From Rhizobacter sp. (GTDB lineage Bacteria; Pseudomonadota; Gammaproteobacteria; Burkholderiales; Burkholderiaceae_C): DNA of 10,686 nt. Positions 1 through 7,822 of this stretch are shown here, one piece after another (the first letter of the stretch is position 1; the number at the start of each line of letters is the position of its first letter). Below the pieces are notes generated by a model, which was not told where the DNA came from, did no database searches, and saw only the letters and a program-made list of their open reading frames with translations. The stretch covers positions 1 through 10,686 of the forward strand of contig JANXVK010000108.1 in NCBI GenBank assembly GCA_025351675.1, written 5' to 3'. A program made the translations under genes and the position numbers.

Positions 1-1
1 C

Positions 2-1066
2 GCGCGCCACCCGAGCGCCAACACGCCCGTCGGTACCGGGCCTTACAAGTTCGTGGAGTGGCAGAAGGGCCAGTTCATGCGCTTCGACCGCAACCCCGAT
101 TACCGCAAGCCCGGGTTGCCGTATCTCGATCGCATCGTGGCCCGATTCATCGCGGACGGTGGCACGCGCTCCGCCACGCTCGAAACGCAGGAGGTGCATA
201 TCGGCGGCTTCAACGCGGTGCCACCGGTGGACGTCAAGCGGCTCGAGGCGCTGCCCCATATCGCGGTCACCTCCAAGGGCTACGAGATGCAAGCGCCGAT
301 CGTCGAGCTCGATTTCAACACCACCAAGCCGCCGTTCGACGACGTGAGGGTGCGTCAGGCCGTGGCCTACGCGATCGACCGCAAGTTCGTCATCGACAAC
401 GTCTGGTTCGGGTTCGGCAAGCCTGCAACCGGCCCGATCAATTCGAACTTCACGGCCAATGGCCTGTTCACGCCGGACGTGAAGAACTACAACCTGCCCG
501 ACGGCATCGCGATCGCCAACAAGCTGCTCGACGAGGCTGGCAAACCGCGCGGCGCCGGCGGCGTGCGCTTCGAGATCGTCCACGACATCACCCCCTACGG
601 CGAAGAGTGGCGCCGCTTCGGCGAGTACACGCAGCAGCAGCTCGCCAAGCTGGGCATCAAGGTGACGCTGCGCTATGAAGACGTGCCGACCTGGCTGCGC
701 CGCATCTACACCGCCTACGACTTCCAGCTCACGAGCAACTGGATCCAGACCCTGGCCGACCCGGTGATCGGCGTGCACCGCCTGTACCACTCCAACACCA
801 TCAAACCCGGCACGGTGTTCGTCAACGATTCCCGCTGGAGCTCGAAGGAGACCGACGAGCTGATGGACAAGGCCTCGGTCGAGATCGACCTGAAGAAGCG
901 CGCCGCGCTGTATCACGAGTTCCAGAAGCGCGTGGTCGAGGCGAGCCCGCTGGTGTACGTGCACGAGTTGCAGTTCACCACCGTCTACAACAAGAAGGTC
1001 CACAACTTCCCGCTCAGCCCCTTGGGCATGTACTCCTCGTTCGACCAGGTCTGGCTCCTGAAGTAG
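2..1066 (+). CDS. ABC transporter substrate-binding protein, family 5 (DppA/OppA-like), C-terminal part
   Basis: Periplasmic binding protein of a peptide/nickel/opine-type ABC importer. It would capture the solute and hand it to the permeases encoded next. The reading frame is open from the left edge, so the start and signal peptide lie outside the window; 354 residues are visible of a family usually 500-540 long. The visible part opens with NTPVGTGPYKFVEW, the typical SBP_bac_5 stretch in which the Gly-Pro-Tyr motif precedes the strongly conserved 'R.NPDY' segment (here RFDRNPDYRKPGLPYLD). The conserved segment DVRVRQAVAYAIDR follows in the central part. The protein ends at TAG 1064-1066, and the first permease starts 18 bases later, so the genes are surely co-transcribed. 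Family assignment is firm. The ligand is inferred only loosely: the downstream amidase suggests a peptide-like or amide compound, but family 5 proteins also bind nickel chelates, opines, sugars and glutathione. Confidence 0.93.
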   Translation, partial: ARHPSANTPVGTGPYKFVEWQKGQFMRFDRNPDYRKPGLPYLDRIVARFIADGGTRSATLETQEVHIGGFNAVPPVDVKRLEALPHIAVTSKGYEMQAPIVELDFNTTKPPFDDVRVRQAVAYAIDRKFVIDNVWFGFGKPATGPINSNFTANGLFTPDVKNYNLPDGIAIANKLLDEAGKPRGAGGVRFEIVHDITPYGEEWRRFGEYTQQQLAKLGIKVTLRYEDVPTWLRRIYTAYDFQLTSNWIQTLADPVIGVHRLYHSNTIKPGTVFVNDSRWSSKETDELMDKASVEIDLKKRAALYHEFQKRVVEASPLVYVHELQFTTVYNKKVHNFPLSPLGMYSSFDQVWLLK

Positions 1067-1084
1067 CCGGCACCCCGCAACCTC

Positions 1085-2068
1085 ATGGCCTGGACCCGAA
1101 GCGCCGCGTATGCGGGGCGCCGCCTGCTGCAGGCGGTGCCGACGGTGCTGATCATCGCGACGCTGAACTTCCTGCTGCTGCAACTTGCGCCGGGCGACGC
1201 TGCCGACGTCCTGGCCGGCGAGGCCGGGTCGGCCACGCCGGAGTTCATGGCGCAGCTGCGCCAGAGTTTCGGGCTCGACCAGCCGCTCTGGATGCAGTTG
1301 CTGATCTACCTGAAGCGCGTCGTCTCGTTCGATCTCGGCTATTCGTTTCGCCACAGCATGCCGGTGATCCAACTGATTCTCTCGAGGCTCGGGCCGACCC
1401 TGCTGCTGATGGCGACCGTGTTCATCGTCTCGGTCGGCACCGGTGCCCTGCTCGGCAGTCTCGCGGCCCGCAACCTGAACCGCTGGCGCGACAACATGAT
1501 CTCGATGCTCACCGTGCTCGCCTACGCGACGCCGGTGTTCTGGGCCGGCCTGATGCTGATCGTGGTGTTCTCGATCAAGCTCGGCTGGTTCCCGACCAGC
1601 GGCATGCAGGAAATCGCCGCGTTCCACGAAGGCGGCGCCAAGTGGCGCGACATCGCCCACCACCTCGTGCTGCCCGCGCTGACGTTGACCATGTTCTATC
1701 TCGCGCTCTACACCCGCCTGATGCGCGCCTCGGTGCTCGAGCAATTTTCGATGGACTACGTCGTCACAGCGCGCGCCAAGGGCCTGACGGAACGGCAGAT
1801 CGCGCGCCGCCACGTGTTCCGCAACGCGCTGCTTCCCATCGTGACCATGGCCGGCGTGCAGGCCGGGGCGCTGCTCGGCGGCGCGGTGGTGGTCGAAACC
1901 GTGTTCGCATGGCCGGGCCTCGGGCTGCTCGCGTATGAGGCGCTTTTCGCGCGCGACCTCAACCTGCTGCTGGGCATCTTCTTCGTGTCGACCTGCCTCG
2001 TGGTGGTCGTCAACCTCATCGTCGATCTCGCGTACTCGGTGCTCGATCCACGCATCGAACTGCGCTGA
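1085..2068 (+). CDS. ABC transporter permease, DppB/OppB type
   Basis: First of two inner-membrane permease subunits of the importer. The protein has 327 residues, normal for the family (about 305-340). The N-terminal membrane helix (about residues 11-34, ending in LLLQLAPGD) is the standard start of DppB/GsiC proteins. A long periplasmic loop and further helices at about 100-125, 135-163, 195-213, 252-272 and 292-315 follow. The EAA loop that docks on the ATPase is visible at about 224-250 (DYVVTARAKGL then RNALLPI). The family signature ETVFAWPGLG sits at 271-280 and the C-terminal DLAYSVLDPRI at 314-323. ATG 1085 is chosen because it places the first helix at the usual distance; no strong Shine-Dalgarno precedes it, which fits translation following on from the binding-protein gene 18 bases upstream. 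The family is certain; the substrate is unknown. Confidence 0.96.
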   Translation: MAWTRSAAYAGRRLLQAVPTVLIIATLNFLLLQLAPGDAADVLAGEAGSATPEFMAQLRQSFGLDQPLWMQLLIYLKRVVSFDLGYSFRHSMPVIQLILSRLGPTLLLMATVFIVSVGTGALLGSLAARNLNRWRDNMISMLTVLAYATPVFWAGLMLIVVFSIKLGWFPTSGMQEIAAFHEGGAKWRDIAHHLVLPALTLTMFYLALYTRLMRASVLEQFSMDYVVTARAKGLTERQIARRHVFRNALLPIVTMAGVQAGALLGGAVVVETVFAWPGLGLLAYEALFARDLNLLLGIFFVSTCLVVVVNLIVDLAYSVLDPRIELR

Positions 2069-2100
2069 GGGCTCGGCTCGCATCTCATCGGCAGGGTTCC

Positions 2101-2928
2101 ATGCACAGTGGCTTCCAACGCTTCATGCGTCACCGTCCGGCGGTCATCGGGCTGGTGCTCCTGCTGTTCGTCCTGGCGGCCGCTGCGCTCGCGAACGTCC
2201 TCTACCCGGGCGACCCTTTCGGCATGGTCGGCAAGCCTTTTCAACCGCCGTTCGGCGACCACCTTCTCGGCACCGACATGCTCGGCCGCGACATGGCCGC
2301 GGGCGTTCTGTACGGCGCCCGCACGACCTTGCTGGTGGGCGTCGTCGCAACCGTCATCGCGACCGTCGTCGGCGTGACCATCGGCGGCCTGGCAGGCTAC
2401 TTCGGCGGCCGGAGCGACACCCTGCTGATGCGGCTGACCGAACTCTTCCAGACGATTCCGTTTTTCCTCTTCGCCATCCTCCTCGTGGCCGTGCTGGGGG
2501 CGTCCATCGGCAGCGTCATTTTCGCGATCGCGCTCGTCTCCTGGCCGCCCATGGCCCGGCTCGTGCGCGGCGAATTCATGGCCATGCGAAGCCGCGAGTT
2601 CGTGCAGGCTTGCGTGTCGATGGGCATGGGCCATGCGCGCATCATCTTCGTGCACATCCTGCCCAACACGCTTTCGTCGATCATCGTCACCGGGTCGCTG
2701 ATGGTGGCCACCGCGATCCTGGTGGAGTCGGGCCTCTCGTTCCTCGGCCTGTCGGACGCGAACACGATGAGCTGGGGTTTCATCATCGGCTCCGGCCGGT
2801 CGGTGCTGCGAACCGCTTGGTGGATTTGCGCGATCCCGGGTCTTGCGATCCTGCTGACCGTGATGGCGATCAACCTCGTCGGCGATGGGTTGAACGACGC
2901 ACTCAACCCGAGGCTTCGTTCGGCATGA
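2101..2928 (+). CDS. ABC transporter permease, DppC/OppC type
   Basis: Second inner-membrane permease, pairing with the DppB-type subunit to form the channel. It has 275 residues, within the DppC range. After a short cytoplasmic N-terminus and a first helix (about 14-33) comes the conserved periplasmic motif LGTDMLGRDM at 56-65, diagnostic of this subunit. Helices follow at about 75-97, 118-150, 190-212 and 240-262. The EAA loop is at about 166-189 (EFVQACVSMGMGHARII, then HILPN). The usual ending NLVGDGLNDALNPRL lies at 258-272. The start ATG 2101 is preceded by AGGG at 2093-2096, a plausible though closely spaced ribosome binding site, and lies 32 bases after the previous stop. Its stop TGA overlaps the ATG of the ATPase gene (ATGA at 2925-2928), a classic translational-coupling arrangement. 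Confidence 0.96.
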   Translation: MHSGFQRFMRHRPAVIGLVLLLFVLAAAALANVLYPGDPFGMVGKPFQPPFGDHLLGTDMLGRDMAAGVLYGARTTLLVGVVATVIATVVGVTIGGLAGYFGGRSDTLLMRLTELFQTIPFFLFAILLVAVLGASIGSVIFAIALVSWPPMARLVRGEFMAMRSREFVQACVSMGMGHARIIFVHILPNTLSSIIVTGSLMVATAILVESGLSFLGLSDANTMSWGFIIGSGRSVLRTAWWICAIPGLAILLTVMAINLVGDGLNDALNPRLRSA

Positions 2929-4589
2929 ACGCGCCAGCGGCGCTGCTTCGCATCGATGGCCTGACCATCGACCTGCCGGCACAGGCCGACCGGGCTCACG
3001 CGGTCGAAAAGGTAAGCCTCGAGCTGTCGCGAAACGAGATCCTGTGCGTCGTCGGCGAATCGGGTTCCGGAAAATCGGTCATGTCGCGCGCGGTGCTCGG
3101 GCTCTTTCCCTCGAGCCATGTGCAGCCGAGCGCCGGGCGGATCCTCTTCAACGGCGAAGATCTGTTGGCCGCATCGCCGCAACGGATGCGCGCATTGCGC
3201 GGCAACCGCATCGCGATGATCTTCCAGGAGCCGATGACCGCGCTCAACCCGGTGCTGCGCATCGGCGCGCAGATCGATGAAGTGCTCGAGATCCACCAGG
3301 CCGGCACCCGCGAAGTACGGCGGGGGCGAGTCCTCGAGATGCTGGCAGCGGTGAACCTGCCCGAGCCCGCCAAGATTCTGAACGCGTACCCGCATCAGCT
3401 GTCGGGCGGCCAGCGGCAGCGCGCGATGATCGCGATGGCGCTGGCGCTCGAGCCCGACATCCTGATCGCGGACGAGCCCACCACGGCGCTCGACGTCACC
3501 ACGCAGGCGCAGATCCTCGCGCTCATCCGCGACATCCAGCGCCGCAAGGGCATGGGCGTGATCTTCGTGACGCACGACTTCGGCGTGGTGGCCGACATCG
3601 CCGACCGCATCGCCGTGATGCAGCATGGTCGGCTGGTCGAGCAGGGCGCGGCGGACGAGGTACTGAGCCGCCCGCGGGCCGACTACACACGCTCGCTGCT
3701 GGCGGCGGTCCCCAGTCTCGTGCCCGGCCCGCGCCGAAATTTCGAGGGCGCGCCGGTGGTCCTCAGCATCAAGGGGCTTCACAAGAGCTATCGCTCCGGC
3801 GGCGGCCTGTTCGGCGGGCCGGCGCGCAGCGTGAACGCGCTGGTGTCGGTCGGCTTCGATGTGCGCCGCGGCGAAACCGTGGGCATCGTCGGCGAATCGG
3901 GCTCCGGCAAATCGACCGTCGCACGCTGCATCACGCGGTTGCTGCAGCCCGACAGCGGCGAGATCCGCATCGACGGCATCGACGTCGTGCCGCTCGGCCA
4001 GCGCGCATTGCGGCCGGTGCGCAAGCGCATGCAAATGGTCTTCCAGGACCCTTTCGGGTCGTTGAACCCGCGCCGCACGGTCGGTCAACTCATTTCCGAA
4101 GGACCGATGGTGCACGGGGAGGCGGCCTCGGTCGCCTGGGCGCGCACGTTCGAGTTGCTCGAACTGGTGGGCCTCGACAGGCGCGCGGCCGAGCGCTATC
4201 CGCACGAGTTTTCCGGCGGCCAGCGCCAGCGCATCGGTCTGGCCCGCGCATTGGCGTTGCGGCCCGACATTCTCGTTGCCGATGAACCGGTCTCGGCGCT
4301 CGACGTGTCGGTGCAGGCGCAAGTGCTGCGGCTTCTGGCCGACATCCGGGTGCGCCTCGGACTGACGGTCGTCTTCATCACTCACGACTTGCGCGTGGCG
4401 AGCCAGGTCTGCGATTCGGTCGCCGTGATGCGGCGTGGCGAGATCGTCGAATTCGGCGCCGTGGCAGACGTCTATGCGAATCCGCAGCACCCTTACACCC
4501 GTGAACTGATGGCGGCCGTGCCCGGCAGGCATTGGCAGCACGGCGCTGCTGCTGAACCGTCAACCGGACCGCAACCTGCGTCACCTTGA
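2925..4589 (+). CDS. Dipeptide-type ABC transporter ATP-binding protein with two fused ATPase domains
   Basis: Supplies both nucleotide-binding domains of the importer on one 554-residue chain, equivalent to DppD fused to DppF and similar in layout to GsiA/YejF. Domain 1 (about 7-265): Walker A GESGSGKS at 44-51, Q-loop Q101, signature LSGGQ at 159-163, Walker B LIADEP at 180-185 with catalytic E184, and H-loop H217. Domain 2 (about 278-535): Walker A at 323-330, Q374, signature FSGGQ at 429-433, E454 and H487. All catalytic elements are intact in both halves, so both sites should hydrolyse ATP. Each half has the oligopeptide-type C-terminal extension ([12 protein letters not shown] and [13 protein letters not shown]). 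The frame stays open upstream to 1935, but that stretch overlaps both permease genes and has no ABC-like sequence. ATG 2925, overlapping the permease stop, gives the normal N-terminus; GAGG lies about 12 bases before it. Homodimer versus monomer use of the fused domains cannot be told here. Confidence 0.96.
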   Translation: MNAPAALLRIDGLTIDLPAQADRAHAVEKVSLELSRNEILCVVGESGSGKSVMSRAVLGLFPSSHVQPSAGRILFNGEDLLAASPQRMRALRGNRIAMIFQEPMTALNPVLRIGAQIDEVLEIHQAGTREVRRGRVLEMLAAVNLPEPAKILNAYPHQLSGGQRQRAMIAMALALEPDILIADEPTTALDVTTQAQILALIRDIQRRKGMGVIFVTHDFGVVADIADRIAVMQHGRLVEQGAADEVLSRPRADYTRSLLAAVPSLVPGPRRNFEGAPVVLSIKGLHKSYRSGGGLFGGPARSVNALVSVGFDVRRGETVGIVGESGSGKSTVARCITRLLQPDSGEIRIDGIDVVPLGQRALRPVRKRMQMVFQDPFGSLNPRRTVGQLISEGPMVHGEAASVAWARTFELLELVGLDRRAAERYPHEFSGGQRQRIGLARALALRPDILVADEPVSALDVSVQAQVLRLLADIRVRLGLTVVFITHDLRVASQVCDSVAVMRRGEIVEFGAVADVYANPQHPYTRELMAAVPGRHWQHGAAAEPSTGPQPASP

Positions 4590-4594
4590 ACCCC

Positions 4595-5977
4595 ATGCAC
4601 CTGCCCACTTCCCCCGTTGCCGGCGGCCTGATTCAAACGGCGCAAGACCTGCGACAAGGCCGCGCGACGGCCGCCGGCCTCATCCAATCCGCACTCGAAC
4701 GCATCGGCGCGCTCGATCCCCGGCTGCAGGCCTTCACCCATCTCGACGCCGAGCGCGCCATGCGCCAGGCCCGCGCGATCGACGCGCTGCTGGCCGCTGG
4801 CATCGATCTCGGTCCGCTGATGGGCATCCCGGTCGCGGCGAAGGATCTCCTCACCGTCGACGGGATGCCGACCACCGCCGGCAGTCGCATCGACATTCAA
4901 GACCTCGTGCCGCCCGAAGGCAGCTTCGTGCGGGCCCTGAAGCGCGCCGGCTGCGTGATCGTCGGCAAGACGCGAACGAGCGAGTTCGCGCTCGGCGGCT
5001 ACAACCCGACGCACCCGCTGCCGTGGAACCCCTGCGACGCCGACACGCCGCGCATGACCGGCGGGTCGAGCCATGGCTCGGCCGTGGCCATGGCCGCCGG
5101 CCTCGCGGGCTTTACCGTCGGCTCCGACACCGGCGGCTCCGTCCGCTGGCCGGCCGCCTTGTGTGGCGTGGTCGGCTTCAAGGCGAGCAACACGCACTGG
5201 GCCTGCGACGGCGTGTTCCCGATGTCGCCCGCGATGGACAGCCTGGGCATCTTCACGGCCAGCGCACACGACGCCGCTGCTGTCGAGGCCGCCCTGGCCG
5301 GCCGCGCGCTGCGCGCCCCGCCGTGCGTGGCGGGTCTGCGTCTGGCGTGGCCGAGGCGTCACTTCATGGACAACCTCGATTCGACCGTGGCCGACGGCTT
5401 TGCCGAAGCCACGCGACGCTTGCGCGACGCCGGCGCTGTCATCGTCGAGATCGAGGTGCCCGAAGCGGCAGAGATCGACGCGATCTTCCGCTGCCTCGTG
5501 CCGGCCGACGTCGTCGCCTTTCTCGGCCGCGAACGGCTCGAGCGTCAGGCCGATCGTCTCGACCCCGTCGCCGCGTCGCGGCTCTCGGGCGCGGCCGGGT
5601 TCACGGCCGACGAATACGCGCGGATGGCGGCTCGCCGGCAAAGCCTCGCCAAGATGATGCGCGACCGTGCGCCCGGCGCCGACGCATGGATCACGCCGAC
5701 CGTGCCCGAGGTGCCGCGCCCGGTCGCGGAGTTCCCGACCCTCGAGTCGGTGACGGCCTGGAACCGCCTCGCGACGCAGAACACCCGACCCGGCAACCTC
5801 TTCGATCAATGCGCCATCTCGCTGCCGATCCAGCACCTGCTGGACGGCACACTGCCCGTCGGCCTCCAGCTCTGCGCCGCATCGGGAAGCGACGCCGCGC
5901 TGCTGCAGACCGCGCGTGCTGTGGAGAATCTTCTCGGGCGGCCCGAGCCATGGCACTTGGAAGACCTCGTTCGGTGA
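4595..5977 (+). CDS. Amidase, amidase-signature (AS) family
   Basis: Probable cytoplasmic hydrolase of a carboxamide or related C-N bond, 460 residues from ATG 4595. The Ser-cisSer-Lys triad is visible: Lys83 in GIPVAAKDLLT, cis-Ser158 in TGGSSHGS and nucleophile Ser182 in GSDTGGSVRWPA. The spacings of 75 and 24 residues equal those of fatty acid amide hydrolase (142-217-241). The C-terminus has the usual LPVGLQLCA segment. One motif position is unusual: His160 stands where most members have Gly (GGSSGGS). An in-frame TTG at 4586 overlaps the ATPase stop (TTGA) and would add three residues; neither start has a clear ribosome binding site, so either is possible. As last gene of the importer operon it likely processes the imported compound. 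AS enzymes span glutamyl-tRNA amidotransferase subunit A, allophanate hydrolase, indoleacetamide hydrolase and others. The lack of gatB/gatC neighbours argues against GatA, but the exact substrate cannot be named. Confidence 0.92.
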   Translation: MHLPTSPVAGGLIQTAQDLRQGRATAAGLIQSALERIGALDPRLQAFTHLDAERAMRQARAIDALLAAGIDLGPLMGIPVAAKDLLTVDGMPTTAGSRIDIQDLVPPEGSFVRALKRAGCVIVGKTRTSEFALGGYNPTHPLPWNPCDADTPRMTGGSSHGSAVAMAAGLAGFTVGSDTGGSVRWPAALCGVVGFKASNTHWACDGVFPMSPAMDSLGIFTASAHDAAAVEAALAGRALRAPPCVAGLRLAWPRRHFMDNLDSTVADGFAEATRRLRDAGAVIVEIEVPEAAEIDAIFRCLVPADVVAFLGRERLERQADRLDPVAASRLSGAAGFTADEYARMAARRQSLAKMMRDRAPGADAWITPTVPEVPRPVAEFPTLESVTAWNRLATQNTRPGNLFDQCAISLPIQHLLDGTLPVGLQLCAASGSDAALLQTARAVENLLGRPEPWHLEDLVR

Positions 5978-6038
5978 CCGGTTGCGCGGCCCCTCGGGAA
6001 ACGTCGTCCGAGGGCTTGCCGGCTGCCATCTGCCTTGC

Positions 6039-6059
6039 CTGAGCAGCATCTGCTGTCAG
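6039..6059. terminator. Possible hairpin between converging genes
   Basis: An imperfect inverted repeat, CTGA-G-CAGCA / TGCTG-TCAG, with nine pairs, one bulged G and a very tight loop. It sits in the 138-base gap where the amidase (+) and DMT transporter (minus) genes converge. The position suits a two-way terminator, but no T-tract follows on either strand, so this is only a candidate. A second short GC repeat lies nearby at about 6083-6105, also without T residues. Confidence 0.25.
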
Positions 6060-6115
6060 CGGCTTGAACGTGTGCGCGCGCCCCGCGGCGGGGTTCAGCC
6101 GCGACCCGAGTTGCC

Positions 6116-7132
6116 TCAGTCGGGATGCACGTCGGCGCGCGCCCGCCCCGGCTGCGTGCGCACCGCCCAGATCACGCCGGCGATGAGCAGCGCCACGCCG
6201 ATCAAGGTCTCGATCTGCGGCCAGCTCTTGCGCAGCGCGAACGCATAGCCCAGCGCGGCCAGCGTCTCGAACACGATCAGCTGCCCCGCCAGCGTCGGCG
6301 GCAGGCGCTGGCTCGCCTCGTTCCAGCAGAGCGTGCCGAGCCACGAGGCAAACAGCCCGATCGCGAACATCAGCAAGAGAAAGTCGGCGGCGCGCGGGCC
6401 GAAGGGCATCGCGAATGCTTCGCCTGGCGTGGAGGCGCCGTTGTCGAACCACAGGCTCCAGAGCCAGGTTGACGCATAACCGATCAACGCCAGCGGCAAG
6501 GTCATCAAGCCCTGCGCCGTGGCCCAGCCGCGCGGGCTCCGGTCGGGGTGGGCACGCAGCCACTCGGCATTGCGGATCGGGTACCAGGTCCAGCACACGA
6601 CGGCGCCGGCCGCGAGCAAGCCGCCGAGCGCGTAGCGCGTGAGGTCGGCGTGCGGGTCGGACTTCAGATGCTTCAGTTCGACGTGATTCACGAGCGCGAT
6701 GCCGGCGCCGATCAGCGCCAGCGACGGCAGCAGCCTGACCCACGCCAGCGACGTCTCCGCGCGCGCGCCAGCGCGCGCGACACGCAGTTTCGAGGTGATC
6801 GCGATCACCACCGGCAAGGTGCCGATGATCATCGTCGGCAGTGGCCCGCCGGCGCGCTGGATCGCGCTCGCCAGGAACAGGTAGTAGACGATGTTGCCGA
6901 CCAGCGCGAGTTTGAGCGCCTCGCCCCAGTCGGCGCGCGACAACTGCGCGAGCTTCGTGCGATCGAACCATGCGAGCGGCAGCGCGATCAATCCGAACGC
7001 GAGGTAGCGGCCGAAGGCTTGCACCGTCGCGGGATATTCCGGCAGCAGCAGCGGGCCGACGAACACCAGTCCCCACATCAGGCCGGCGGCGAGAGCGAAC
7101 AGGATTCCGGGCAGGCGTGACAAGCGGGACAT
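6116..7132 (-). CDS. DMT-superfamily transporter, EamA-type
   Basis: Inner-membrane transporter with about ten hydrophobic helices, 338 residues from ATG 7132-7130 to TGA at 6118-6116. EamA proteins are duplicated 4-5-helix units, mostly metabolite exporters. Here the first unit covers about 8-150 and opens with GILFALAAGLMWGLVFVGP. The second covers about 166-325 and contains the conserved GTLCWNEASQRLPPTLAGQL segment and the final helix GVALLIAGVIWAV. A linker of charged residues (about 150-165) separates the halves, and the tail after 326 is short and hydrophilic. The frame runs open upstream to 7606, but the added residues are Arg/Pro/Ala-rich and not protein-like, and ATG 7132 puts the first helix at the usual place. 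No strong ribosome binding site is seen. It converges on the amidase gene and stands alone, so the context gives no substrate. Family confident; substrate unknown. Confidence 0.9.
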   Translation of the reverse strand: MSRLSRLPGILFALAAGLMWGLVFVGPLLLPEYPATVQAFGRYLAFGLIALPLAWFDRTKLAQLSRADWGEALKLALVGNIVYYLFLASAIQRAGGPLPTMIIGTLPVVIAITSKLRVARAGARAETSLAWVRLLPSLALIGAGIALVNHVELKHLKSDPHADLTRYALGGLLAAGAVVCWTWYPIRNAEWLRAHPDRSPRGWATAQGLMTLPLALIGYASTWLWSLWFDNGASTPGEAFAMPFGPRAADFLLLMFAIGLFASWLGTLCWNEASQRLPPTLAGQLIVFETLAALGYAFALRKSWPQIETLIGVALLIAGVIWAVRTQPGRARADVHPD

Positions 7133-7258
7133 CGTGGGGGGCGAGTGTGCCTCAGTGCCGCGTCGCGTTTGTTGGGGCTGGCGGCACGCGGGCACGCCGG
7201 CATTGTTCGGCACCGGGCGCGCCGCCGCGCCTGCGACGGACGCGTGAAGCCGATCTCG

Positions 7259-7470
7259 CGCGCTCATCGCATCGTCCTCGCGACGATGCTCGCCACCGGC
7301 CTGCATGTCTGGCAAGCTAAAGATCATCGAGCCGCGACCGGGCGGAAGCGGCGCCCGGTGCGCGCTTCGACATCCGCCAGTTTCACAGCGTCGTGCTCGA
7401 CCTCGACCTCCGTTCGCTGCCGGTGCTCGAGCGGGCGGTAGATGCCTGGATCGCAGCCGGTTGGGGCTGA
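7259..7470 (+). pseudogene. Remnant of a DUF885-family protein, C-terminal end
   Basis: Translated in pieces, this stretch follows the end of DUF885-family proteins (large bacterial proteins of poorly known function, often predicted peptidases). In frame 3, from 7305, it reads SGKLKIIE, matching the family's 'GQLKILELR' segment. From about 7333 the match continues in frame 1 as RDRAEAAPGARFDIRQFH, then SVVLDLDLRSLPVLERAVDAWIAAG, ending at TGA 7468-7470. The family's last residues have the form 'RARA..ALG..FD.R.FH..VL..G.LPL.VLE...D.WI'. The frame change near 7330-7334 fits one small indel. Upstream, frame 2 gives RAHRIVLATMLATGLHV (7259-7309), which weakly recalls the 'R..RLV.DTGLH' segment that normally lies some 45 residues earlier, so an internal deletion is also likely. 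The frame-1 part has strong G/C third-position bias, supporting former coding. The family match is from memory of the consensus, and the upstream part is less sure than the end. Confidence 0.55.
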
Positions 7471-7628
7471 GTGTTGCGCGCGACGTTGAGTGCGTCTGGC
7501 TGCAAACAATTTGCGCGGCTGCGCCGACCCGACGAGTCGCCGTTCGCCGTGCACGTGCGGGCATCGTCGATGCTTCTCTGGGCGGGTAGCGACCGGCCAG
7601 GGTCAACTCATCAAATCACGGCGACGTC

Positions 7629-7822
7629 ATGCAAATCGAGGCTGACCTGTTCTTCGACGGCCGCGGCGAAGAAGCGCCCGGAGTCTATCGTCAAGCACTC
7701 GGCGGCGGAGTCGACATGATGATGTGTTGCAAGGCCCCGATTCGATGCGGCCCGGTGCGCCAGCGCTCGGCTTCGAGGACAAGGTGATGCACGCCTGACT
7801 GCCCATCGGTGGCGGGCCGACG
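7629..7822 (+). pseudogene. Broken PhnB/YjdN-like VOC-family gene, N-terminal half
   Basis: From ATG 7629 the sequence reads MQIEADLFFDGRGEEAPGVY then RQALGGGVDMMMCCKAP, the unmistakable start of PhnB/YjdN-type VOC proteins (consensus 'YL.FDGRCEEAL.FYR.ALGAEV.MLMRFK.APD'). After the Pro codon near 7738 the match moves to frame 2 (from 7739): DSMRPGAPALGFEDKVMHA, then an in-frame TGA at 7796-7798, then LPIGGGPT to 7822. This follows the family's 'GPGA...DKVMHASLRIGGTTLMASDG'. One lost base restores the frame, and the TGA stands where a Ser codon is normal. Nothing after 7822 resembles the remaining half (intact members have about 135-160 residues). The original frame stops at TGA 7785-7787 after 52 codons. 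Three independent lesions make a sequencing error unlikely. Intact relatives are small dimeric glyoxalase-fold proteins, sometimes annotated as 3-demethylubiquinone methyltransferase-like, of mostly unknown function. Confidence 0.8.

Noticed and set aside
1935..2924. Upstream extension of the double-ATPase frame by 330 codons.
   Set aside because: It overlaps both permease genes and encodes Arg/Pro/Ser-rich sequence. ATG 2925, overlapping the permease stop, gives the normal ABC start.
3050..3920. Near-identical 30-base stretches at about 3050 and 3890.
   Set aside because: They are the two Walker A coding segments of the fused ATPase domains. Shared ancestry and codon bias explain them, not a recent repeat.
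2397..4541. A 714-codon open frame on the minus strand across the permease and ATPase genes, with another at 1756-2982.
   Set aside because: They lie antisense to strongly conserved genes with intact motifs, and their products are His/Arg/Ala-rich without any domain. They arise from codon bias in high-GC DNA.
5023..6042. A 339-codon + strand frame inside the amidase gene.
   Set aside because: Arg-rich shadow in another frame of a gene with a verified catalytic triad.
6083..6105. Short GC inverted repeat CGCGGC / GCCGCG between the amidase and the transporter genes.
   Set aside because: Six pairs with an 8-base loop and no T-tract is common by chance at this GC content.
6758..6779. Alternating CG run (GCGCGCGCGCC-AGCGCGCGCGA), self-complementary and Z-DNA-like.
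   Set aside because: It lies inside the DMT transporter gene and encodes an Arg/Ala loop (RARAGARA). High GC and codon bias explain it without a regulatory role.
7305..7589. A 94-codon + strand frame starting at ATG 7305 as a separate small gene.
   Set aside because: Only its first few residues look like a protein (the DUF885 segment); after about 7333 the coding signal moves to another frame, so it is a fragment of the remnant.
7133..7606. N-terminal extension of the DMT transporter frame by about 158 codons.
   Set aside because: The extra residues are low-complexity Arg/Pro/Ala without a signal or domain, and the stretch carries gene remnants on the other strand. ATG 7132 fits the family length.
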